A stretch of DNA of 64,000 nt, taken from contig JAFMSR010000002.1 in NCBI GenBank assembly GCA_022818135.1, positions 27,306,598-27,370,597 on the forward strand, given 5' to 3'. Of this stretch, positions 13,401 to 25,400 are shown piece by piece. How positions within the stretch are numbered: the first letter of the stretch is position 1; every line of letters begins with the position of its first letter. Made by a program: the position numbers and the translations under genes. Origin of the DNA: Saxidomus purpurata (taxonomy: Eukaryota; Mollusca; Bivalvia; Venerida; Veneridae). Below the pieces are notes generated by a model. It searched no databases. It was not told where the DNA came from and was given only the letters and a program-made list of their open reading frames with translations.

Positions 13401-16400
13401 ATCAGGTACTTCCTTTGATTTTCCATTAATATTTGTTTCAAAGGGTTCTCTATCAGCATCCTTTTCAGCCGATCGTACTGTCTGACTTTCATTCTCACTA
13501 TCATTTTCTGAGGAAGATGATGAGGAAGATTGTCTTTGTCTTTGTATAGATTCTCCTTCCTTTTGTTCAGTGAGTTTTTCTCTGGACTCTAAAGTGTTTG
13601 GTTTGTCAGGAACTATGAATGATTCCACTCTATTTGTTTCCTTTTCCATTTCTTTATATAAGTCAGTTTTCTTTTCATCCTCAGAGGATGACGGTTCAGA
13701 GTCCTGGCTTGAAACAGTTGCTTTTACTGTGAATTGTTTTCCTGTTTCTTTAGAAATATCGTTCTTTTCATCTTCAGATTCAGAAGAGGATGTTTGACTT
13801 CTGCTTTCAGGCTTGTAATGGAAATCTCTGTCAATTTCTTCTGATTTCTGTTCAGTTGTGCCCATTTTATCTGTTTCTACTGTTGCATCACTTTTGCATT
13901 CTTTTTCATTGTCGCTTTCGGAAGATGAGTAGGAAGCTGTTCTTTGCCTCTGAACAGACTTCCGAATTGTTTCTTGATCCTTTTTGTCTTTTAGATCAAC
14001 ACTATTTGGTTTGTCATACTCAATGAAAGACTCTACTCTATTAGTCTCTTTTTCAATTTCTTTATGTACATCAATTAGATAATCATTTTGTTTTTGTACC
14101 TCTATTGCTTCACTCTGATCACTTTCACTTTCAGATGAACTGCTACTTGAAGATTTCTGTTCAAACTTTTCAGCATCTTCAACTTCTTCTCCAACTTCAG
14201 GTTCTTGAGACTCTTCTTTAACTTTATCAAATTTATTTGGTGTGGCAAGAACAATTTCATTTGTTACATCTTTAACTACAATTTCCTCATTATTTTCAAC
14301 TATTTCTGCCACATCCTCACTGATGTCTACAGATTTAGTTTCTTGATTCAAATCAAAATCCTTTCCAACATATTTCTTTCTAGCCTCAGATTGCATGTCA
14401 TCAGGCCTTGGTTCCTCTGCACCCCCTTCAGTGCTACATGATGAAGATGATTCTTTTCTCTCAAAATGTCTTGCTGATAAAGTTTCTAACATAGCAATTT
14501 CAGTGGGTTGTGTTTCTTCTTTCCTTTCATCATCTTCTTCATTTTCACTTGAAGATGATGAACTTGACTGTGGCTTAGATACATCTATTGTTCTTTCAAT
14601 CATCATTTCATCAAGATCTGTTTCCTTTGGATGAAAAGCTTTTTCATCTGTTTCCTGACTCTGCTGATCATCTTCCTTCACAATTTTTGATGGACGGTCA
14701 TTAGCTGTATCAGAACTTTCACTTGAGGATGCTGATTCTTTTCTTATTTTCTGCTCAGGCCCAGCATCCTTAATTTCAACATTGGTTTGTTCAGCGTCAT
14801 CAGCAAGCAAAGGTTTCTCAATTTCTGTCTCTTGTATAAAAATGTCATCCACATTAGTTTCAACACTGGGATTTTTACTTATTTCAACAAACTGTACATT
14901 TTGAGGATCAATTTGTTTTTCACTTTTAAATTCAACCTCATTTTCAGGAGCATCAAACTTACCATGGTGTATATATTTTGTATTGACAAGTTCTAAATTA
15001 AGTTTTTCTGTATCTTTTTCTTCTGTTTCACTTCCACTTGAAGCAGAGCCTTTCTTTTTGTCAACTTTCTTTTCTTCATCACTCTCACTAGAGGAACTTT
15101 CAGAAGAACTGTCATGCCCAACATCCTTAATTTCAGCATATGATTTTCCAGCGTCATCAGTAGGTGAAGGTTTCTCAATTTCTGTCTCTTGTATAAAAAT
15201 GTCGTCAACATTAGTTTCAACTCTAGGCTTTTTACTTATTTCAACAAACTGCACATTTTCAGGATCAAGTCGTTTTTCACTTTCAAATTCAACTTCAGTT
15301 CCAACATTACCAAGCTCACCATGGTCAACATATTCTGTGCTGACTGGTTCTAACTTTAGTTTCTTTGTTTTATCATTCTCTGTTTCACTTCCACTTGAAG
15401 CAGAGCCTTTCTTTTTGTCAACTTTTTTTTCTTCATCACTCTCACTGGAGGAACTATCAGAAGAACTGTCATTTTTAATATTAGTTTCAGTTGCTTTTTC
15501 AATGGATTTTGTTTGTTTGTAATCAGGAACAGACATTTCACTTTTGGTCAATTGTACAGAACTATGATCAACATTTGTTTCAGTTGATGGCTTTTTACTT
15601 ATTTCAACAAATTTCACATCTTCGATTTCAACATGCTTTTCTTTTTCAACTTCAGTGTCTCTGTAAGATTTCTCCACACTAGGTTCTTTACCATTCCCTT
15701 CTGAGGAACTTTCAGAAGAAGACCTTTCTTGCACAGATTCAGCTTTAGGTGAATCTCTTTTATCCTTATTTGTTTCATGCTCATTCTTTGAAACTACTGC
15801 ATCCAAATCAGTTTCAGTTGAAATATACTGTTCTTTGTTTTCACTTCTCATAGCAGAATCTTTCTCTTCAGAAATACTGTATGACATATTTTCATCTGTG
15901 TCACTTCCACTAGATGATGAAGATTTTTCTTCTTTCATTTCTTTTTCTTTCATTTCATACTCAATGCTATCTAAATCAGTTTCCTTAGTGCCTTGTGTAA
16001 CTTCTGACAAAGGTGATTTCCTTATAAATTCTACATTTTGTTCAACACTGAATTCATCATCTTCATGCATAATTTTTGGTGCTTGTGGGTCTGGGAAAGT
16101 GCTGTAATCAGTGTCTGTATCTGGCGACCTAAAGGATGTCACTTCTTCGGTTATATCATCACCTACAGCATCAAGATCGGTTACCATTTCCTGCCTTGAT
16201 GCACCCTCAACATCATAAGTGCCTTCACGCTCACTATCACTGTCTGATGATGAAGAGTTCTCTATTTTTTTACCTTTAAGTGTAAGGCCAACTTCTCTTA
16301 AATCTTTGCTTCCCTCAGTACTACTGTCAGAATCTGAATCACTGTCACTGCTCGAAGACTCACTTGTGTCACTTTTATCTGAAACCTTTTCATTATCAAT

Positions 16401-19400
16401 TACAGATTCAGCAAATGTTACATGTAATTTCTTAGGGCCTTTGCTGGGTTTCTTACTTTGATCGTCCTCTTCAGAAGTAGAAATACGTGTTTCTGACTGA
16501 TCAGGTATATACTGTTCATCTTGTGGTGTTTCAAGTGCAGTGTTCACTTCTTTTTCAGTGGGAGCTGGTAAGGAAAACTCTTCCAACATTTCTGCTGTAA
16601 CCTGACTTGGAATGTATTCTTTTACTGAGACATGGGAGTCGATGTTTTTGACTTCACTCGAATCTGCTGGCATGCCTTCCTCAACTGTAGCAAAATCTCT
16701 ATCAGTTTCCCTATATTCTGGAATAATTTGTGACTGAAAGTCAAGTGTGACTCCAGGTTCAACTGTTTCTTGCTCGTTGATTGTAACATCAGAGTGAAAA
16801 GGTTTTACTTCTGGTTTACATTCAATGTCTAATTCAGGCTCTTGAATCTTGCTGCCATCATAATGGAAATCTACATCTGTTTCACCTTTAGATTTAAATA
16901 TTTGTGATTCAAGCTTTAAGTCAACTTCAGGTTCTTGTACAGGACTAACTGCTCTTTTTAAATCTTTTTCTGGCTCTCTTATTGGTGACACTGGTGAAAC
17001 AACTCTTTCTTCATTTTCTTCTACAACCTCTGGCACGTATTTTTCCTTTGTAGGCTTCACATCAATTTCAGGTTCAGCTACTGTTTCAAAAAACTCATCG
17101 TCGGAACTGCTGCTACTGCTGTCACTCTTTTTTCCTTTTCTTGTCTTTTGATTTACCAAGATGTTTATCTTCTTTATCATCATCATCATCAGAACTTTCG
17201 CTGCTACTACTGCTAACCGATTTGTTTCTAACAACCTTTTTACTTTCATCTGATTTAGTATTATCTGTTTTTCCCTTGTCCACAATCACTTTTGTATCAG
17301 TAGATTCAGGCAGGATGCCTAAGGGTACATCACTGTAACTAAAAATCTTTGCCTGTGGAACTACAGTTTCCAAACTCATTTTTTCTTCTGGTTGTATAAC
17401 CATTTCTTCCACATTGTCAAGATCCCCATAAAAGTGGCCTGAAACATCAGAGCCTTGATTACAATGAAAAGTCTTTTACATATGTTGCCAAGTAATTTAC
17501 ATATCTTTTCCTACAACTTAAGCAACGAGTTAGTATAAACGTTCCCAGAGACACCCCCTGATTCCTCCAAGAGCCCAAGCAAAGTATAAGTAAGTATTGA
17601 ATAACCACTGTGTGTGCTCTAGCCTAGCTTTTAGAGCTATATGTATATATATATATATATGAAGAAGCCCAGCTGAATACATAGTTCAGAATTTGCAGAT
17701 TTTGTTGCAAACAGGACCAACTTGTGCAAAAGCTAGACTGGTTAGCCTTAATAAGCCCAGCTGATAATGTGTCACCAATGAAGAAATTATCTTAACTCAG
17801 CAAAATTGCTGAAGGAATGTTAAAGACAATGGCTATGTCACTGTCATTTTTTTCATTGCCTAACATGTGAAAGATTAATTTAATCTTTATGATGATACTT
17901 AAAGTAGTAAAAAAGTATGAAATAATGGTACACCATACTCCATTGAATAGGGATCCCAACAGAAAATATCTGTAATGGTGTATACTGTTTTATTGTTTAA
18001 TATAATTTGATAACCTTTGTAATGTATGCCACAAGTTTGCAACATAGCTTAATTGAAAAGTTTGCACATTTCAATTGAATTTTTAGTGACTGGTATTTTC
18101 AGACCAATAAGCACTCACAAAAAGAAACTGTTTTTTGATAGATAAAATGACACTGAAGAAGATTCTCTAAAAATGTTTTGTCTGCAGCACTTTCTTTGTA
18201 TGTGAAAGGTAACCTTTTCTTTCCATGGTAACAAATCTTAAAAATTTCCAAGATTTAAATAAACACAGATCATTTTTAGCATCATGCCAAATCTTCTGTT
18301 TTTTAGTTAATTTCTAGTTGGTTTAAGATTTTTTTTCACAAATTTGTACTTGTGATTACAGAAGCTGGTCAGTGTTAGCCATTGTCTTCAAATCCTCTGA
18401 ACTGTTCTATGCTGGATCACAAGCTGGTCAGATAGAGAGAAGTGGGTGAATAATGAAACAGGGATGTGTAACTGATAAATGGAATCTAGGTTTTCCAACT
18501 TACCGTTCTATGGCACAGTCTCCTCCGTGGAAAACCTTTCTAGGCTATATAATTGTTAAGTGAAAGCTGGTATGGTATGAAAATGCTACAATTACCTCTG
18601 TATTAATTTCCTTGTATATGATACCTAAAAAGCATGCTTATAAACAAACATACTGTTAATATTACCTTATGCTTTCTCCATTTTCCAGGCTTATATACGC
18701 ACATTTTCCATTAGTCCAGACTCTTACAAACTAACCACATATACCTCTGCTTTTGAATTGCTACCATAATTTTTAAAAACTTAAATTTGATTCATCAGTG
18801 GAGTTTTTAATTGTGCTATAACTGATCCAGTGTACAATCTGATTTTCCCTTCTAAGACTGTTTTTTAACAAAGACCTGTTTAATTTTTATCAGCATTATA
18901 CATATTTTTTCATCTTATGTAAATTATATTTTTATGTATAGCATTGATAATTTGTCCTTACTTTTGATTAATGCTTCTTATCCCTAAAAGTCAAGAAGAG
19001 GTTTTCCCCACTTTAACAACTGTTTCATATCAAATATAAATATGTGATATTTTCTTGTTGATTTCAAGGTTTTGTTTTGTGTATTAGCAGAATTACTCAA
19101 GCATCACACAAGCCCACCACACTCAGTAACAATTCTAAGTCAGACTTGGTTAACTAGTCAAACATTTTTACTTTTTTTATCTCCAGAAGTGTTTCCAGAA
19201 AAGACAAATATTTACGAAATCTTCATGGAATTAGAACAAACCTTAATAACTCTCATCATTCGGTGTTATTTGGGTCAGGTCAGCAAAAATAATGGTTGCA
19301 GTAAGAACAAATTTCTGAAAAAGAATTCTTAAACAGAGCCTGCCAATGAGCATTAGGCCAGTTGTACTGAGAAGAATGGGTAATGGTGTCCATTTTTGGC

Positions 19401-22400
19401 TACTTCTGTAACAGAGTTAATATCCAATGAAGGTCCACATGTGAAAATGCCTGATCTGCATTTTCCATAGTATTCATCATAATTTTCACCAACTTTTTTC
19501 TGCACCTTGCTGCACACCAAAACATTAGAGTAAAATCCTCTTGATAACTTCTCTATCACACTGCTCGTTTATTCAGTAAGGTTTCATATGACTCGACAAA
19601 TTGGCAGAATGTCATTTTTCTAAAATAATTTTTGGCAAGGAAACTACTGCAGTAGTTATTTCAGAGCTCACCACTGACCTGAAACATGGTCTTGAAGACC
19701 ATGACAGAGAGAACAACGATGTTAAGCAACACTAACAGGCTAAAAAAAAGGCAGCCTGGGCATAGTGAAATGTAGGCTGCAAAGGTTAGACTGTTCAAAG
19801 TATGTTGAAGTTTCAAATGAGATGTTCAAAATTAGAATCACTTTGTTTTGCTGTATATTGGGTAATAACATTCTCACTCTCAATGACTTATGGTGTTTAA
19901 ATAATGTTTCTAAGACGTGCTTATTCGGAGGAAATGTCATTGTGTGTGAAGTGGATTGACAAATATTAACAGTATTCACATCTCAGGGTTTAAAGCATCC
20001 CGGTTTATATCCATATTCTGGAATTAACCTCTGTGTGTTAGTTTTCATGCTCAATAAACTGCTGGTTTTTTGTCTGCTAAAATATTCTACTTGTCATTTA
20101 TTGATACTTTAACTTCTGATCCTTGTTTGTTCAAAACCAAATACAATACAGAAGCATGTATTACTCATAACTACATTATTTGATAAAACAATATATTCAT
20201 GTAAGTGAATATTATAATGGCCAAAATGTCCCTTTTCTTTTTTTAACCAGAAACGAATATGGCTACTATGTTAACATAACCTGAAATGAATTTTCACCTG
20301 GTCCAAACTTTTCATTTGCAGTCTGACCAAATCTCTGAACAATGTCTGCCAAGTCAAGTTGACCGATTCCAACACTGACCTATCTACAATGTTTAGTCTG
20401 CATAACAGATCAAACATCAGAATGCATATTAATTATACATAGGTATTTTGTGGATAAAACCCCACACATTCAGTGGACAAGGATAAAGAATAAGAACAAA
20501 ACAACAGACAAAAAGTGATCACAGCCATTGACAGTATCTTCACACACTTCTATGTGCATCTCAAAGGATTTAGAACATTTCTTGAATCTATCAACTGATC
20601 AATGTCACTTTCACTGTGTATTTCAATCCCCCATGGAATAAAATGCATGGCCAGATACTATAAGTTTTATATTTGATATTTTTACATTACAGGGGTCTCT
20701 AAACAATCATGCTTTTTATTATAGATTGCAATTATATTTCCCCTGACCTATTTATCTACCTAGCATAAGCTCAATTACATAGACACCTACTAATTTATGA
20801 AATAAAGTCACTATGATAGAACCTATGTTAGCTTTTACATGTAACCAGAGAACACCACTTTACTTTCCATGCTTCTAGAAATCTTCGATAAATATCATTT
20901 AATTATATGAACAGTTAATGGTGGCAATGTGCATAGTTTTGAATAATTTTCAGTGCAAAATGAAATTCAATTATAAAATTCATTTCGACTGCTGCTATTT
21001 AATCTCTAAAATTGGTGTATAATTCTATAGTGTTGTTTTATTACATCTAAGTTGAAATGGTGCTCTCTCATTAATGCGATCAGTTTGGAACAGTCCAGAG
21101 TGAATAAGGGAGGTAGAATTCACACAATGATTATTTTCTGTGAAAGATCTTTCCAGACAGAGGTACTTTACAATTACAAAGTATGCCCAATAGTTTCAAT
21201 CTGAGAAGCTTATAAGTAACAAAACATTTTTTACATGTACATTGCTATTTTTTACAACTTTATTGTGTCACTTCTCAAATTTAAGTATAAACATTCTTTA
21301 GGCATTGCTTATCTTCCAATAAACAACCCTTTATAGTTCTATTTTGCAACTATATACTGAGATTGTTAATTGTTTTACTGAAAGGATTGACTATCAAAGA
21401 TATGGACAAACATTGTGAGGAATGTGTATGTAATGTATATTATATACCTTTTTAATGGCTCTGTCCAGGAAAATCCTATTACAGTTAACTGCTAACTAAG
21501 GCTTAAGATTGGTATTAATGTGCTGTATGCAAACTCAATGTGATTTGCTCTAGAATGTTAGGTTATTAGTTTTCTTGATGGAAAATAAGACAGTTTGAAG
21601 ATCAACAGGTATTAGTAAGCATTGCTAGAAGGTAACTGACCTAAGTCCTATTACATAAACATACTGTCAAGATGCAGACTTAGATACATAGCTGTCATTC
21701 ACTTTAACTATTTTAGCCTATTTTCTCTGTTACTGATTCATTGGAAATTTATAAATGAAGTCAGAGTGTAACAACTTTACCAACTTTAATAAACAAAATT
21801 AAATTTGTTAACCTCACTTGTTCCATCTTTAATAACTAAGCTGAAGATTTTAAATTTACTTTTTTTTTGACTCGTACTAAAAAAGAACACTGAAACTGGC
21901 ACCAAGTTCTCCAATGTTGCAAAACAAAAGGCGTATAACATTTTTCATGCAAGTCTTGAAAAAGATTTTCGAAAGTTTTGCAATATTACAGTAAAATGAA
22001 CCTTAACTGAACAGTAACTGCAGCAAACATAAGGACAGCATTATTGTCTTTACAAGATTAATAATAGCCAGACATGATGCACTTCATTTCCTAATGACTA
22101 GCAGAGAAGCATTTGCAACTACCAAGTCAAAGTCTCAGAAACAACACTATAAGTCTATATTTAGTGTCTACATATCAGTCACTTTCATGTTTATGCAGGT
22201 TTTAGTTTTCCGACACCTAAATACAATACTATAAAGTTTTAGTAGACAAAAGTCCTTGACCTTCCAGACTACTTTTTAGCTAATGTTTTTCTTGTTCTAG
22301 AAGAGGAAAACAAACACAGAGGAAAAAAAGAAAGAACATGCCATGCAAGAAACAAGACTGAATATAAGCACTGTGATTATTGGCTGGCAAACAGAGAGCA

Positions 22401-25400
22401 AAAAGTTGCAGGAAAATAACTAAAAATACACAACAGCCTGCTGCTCCTTTCTAATTACAGCCAAATATGGAAATTGGGCCATGAATAATGAAACTATTAA
22501 TGAATAAGGGAGCAGCAAGCTCCGAATTAGAGTTCAATGATGCAAGATGGAGTTAAGTGTCTACAACTGAATGAAGGAATAAATTGTAACAAAATAAACA
22601 CTGAACTTAGAATTCAGAAAAATAAAAAATAAGTAGTGTTTTTATTTTAAATGTTTACAGTTTACTTGGAATTATATCTGGCCATGCATTTTGTTCATGA
22701 TTGCTTTAGATCTAAAGACAACATCAATACACAAAGTGACATATCAGGTTGTTGTTGTTGTTTTTAGTTTTCCATTCATGCTTCTAAGTTTAGTCATGCT
22801 TTAATGCTTCTATAAAATTTGTATTAAGTTTGCAAGCTCCAACTTTATTTATAACGATTGATATCGAAATACTTTACAATCATCTAAGCAAAGTCTTTTT
22901 TCAACATAAAAGCAACACTAACTAACCCTAAAAGCATGAATGATAGAAATTAAATGAGAGGAATTATTGATCAATTATGATCAGTAAATTCAAATGGAAT
23001 GCTATCAGCTCATTGGCTGAATGCTGGCAAAGGATCATGGGAAATGAGTAGTACCAATCAAGGAGCAGCAGGCTATGCAACCAAAATGGCTGCAAAAAAA
23101 ACAGACAGTAGATTGTGTAAGGCAGTAGCAGCTAATTTATTGCAAAACACTTCAACATAAAGTACAAGCACAAACAGTGGTAAATAGTTTTCTTTTGTAA
23201 ATCATGTTCCCACCTTTTGGACATAATCAACAGCAGCTTCGTCACTGTAAAGCAAAACTACATAAAAATTAATTTTATGTTTTTGTTCTTCACATTTGCA
23301 TACCTTTACTGCTATGAAAACTCAAATGAAAGTGGTATCTGTTCTGTATATAACAGGAATACATCGGGTCAAATTCTGCATCTCACTTGAAAACCAAACA
23401 TTTTATACACCAGTCCAAAAATTACATGCACTGTGTATGGAAGACAAATTAGGATTTTCACGAAGGACCTACCCAAACATGCTGCTTCAAGGATTTAAGG
23501 GTCCAAAAGGTGGGAGCATGCATAAATCTGAATAATATTAAACAAGCTTGTTTCATTATAACATCGTTAACCATTACCAAATCAACATCATTATATTTCT
23601 TAAAGGTTTAACAATATCCATCAACAGTCTATGATTTTAGTCACACAATCATTTTGAACTATTTTAGTCCCATTTCTTGAGGTAAAGTATTTCAATTTGA
23701 GAACTGAATGTGCTATAATTATACCATTTAAGCAGATACTATTTTTACACACCAACGTGAATAGAAACGTATATACGAAGTCGTACATTTTGTAAATAAA
23801 GCTTATACAAGTGTTGGCAAGTAAATATTACAAAAAGAACCATAAAAAAAGCTCCCCTAGATAAAAATTTGACAATACAAACTTCCCTATTGCACAAAGA
23901 AAAGATAAATGTAAAAAAACACGCGGAATGGCATGAACTGAGCTTTTGGGATGAACACATTTTTCATGTCTGATTATGTAATCAAATGTAATGTTTAATC
24001 AATAGTAGTCTTTCAAGTTCTATCAGCAGACTTCCTTATCTGTTTCCTGGATACCTATATTTTCCTGATTTTAATGTACTTAGCATGTTTCACAAAACAT
24101 GTACCGTAAATGCATTTGTTAGAAGTTCTCTGCATGCTCATTTAAACATTCCAAAGACTTTGTATTGTTGACCCACTTTTCTTTAGTTTGGAATTAACAT
24201 AGTGAACATGTACTAAGTCTTCTAGGTCTGGGAATCAACAAAAGTGGTCATTGTAAGCATATATATTGTACAGTATACCTATATCATGACACAAAATTTC
24301 AAAGATGGTACTTTTCGATGTATATCTGATGGTATGACAAGTCTTTTTGTTCTGTTTGCATAGAAAAGATGTTACAGTAAAAAGACGAGAATGTTTGTGA
24401 CCTAAGATTTTCCTGAGTCACCGAGCGGGAGATTAACCCGATTGGAATATTTACTCACAAAGTATAGAAACACACCGACAAAAATGTTACAACACTCTAT
24501 GGGCTAACATACTGAGTAAAAATTGAAGAGTATTTGCATTTGTAATGTTCCTAAGCAATTGCTAACTGGTGGACTTATATATAAAAGCATAATTGTTCAT
24601 AAATATCTAACTGGTGGTAACCAAGGGTTACTGTCATGTGAATTGTGTCAGATAACCTTTCACCTGGTTGGTAATCAAAGTGGAAAAGTTAACCAATCAA
24701 GATGTTAGTTCTTATAACAGGATGGAAAATCTTAAGTTTCACAATTAGCACCCCAACTTTCAGTTTTATCAAGTATCTGGGTGCCATTTCATAGAAAATA
24801 TTTGTTACTAGCGCAATGTATTTATTTCATGCCATTAATTGTTCAATATTTTTCTGATGTTAATTTTTGTTTCAGTGAAGTTAGTTTAATCTAATCTCAT
24901 CTTTGCATGAACATAATGCAAACGGTGTTGATAATATTCAATTAAAGAAAATAAAAATATAACTAAATCATAATACACTGAGACCAAATATATAGAGATT
25001 GCATGACCAGGCTGGTTGTCACCTAGCATCCAAGTCACATGACAAGGTCAGAAGACCAGACCACATGACTGAGGTCACATGACAGCAGTTCTATTTATAG
25101 TTACACACCAGATTCTCCAGCATCTTGTTTGTCCTCAGCAGTGTCATCTTGGCGAGGTTCAGACAGTCTTGCTGCTAGCTGATCGATGGCAGATTCTTTC
25201 TCAACCGCTTCTTCTGTAATTACATAAACAGATTTCACTGATTGTTATTAACACTGTTGAGACATCAAATACTCTATGAAATACAAAAATATAAATGTAA
25301 ATATTACTTATATTGGATTAACTGTAACATACAGACATACATCTGTATGAAATAAGACTAATAAATATGATGAGAATGAAAAATCTTACATGTTTGACAT

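Larger units (their letters stand above)
17439..25108 (-). other. ANK: Intron upstream of the giant exon
   Basis: The splice phase (G|GC) joins 25,109 to 17,438 directly. A (TA)n microsatellite lies at 17,644-17,660 and a promoter-like motif cluster at about 23.00-23.09 kb (listed separately). A 15-bp inverted pair, AGCCTGCTGCTCCTT (about 22,436) and its complement (about 23,060), brackets 0.6 kb. The rest shows no recognised repeats or exons. Confidence 0.55.

Noticed and set aside
14983..15522. 179-codon plus-strand frame opposite the giant exon
   Set aside because: It mirrors the 360-bp coding repeat; the Ser/Leu-rich product is a composition effect of the acidic coding strand.
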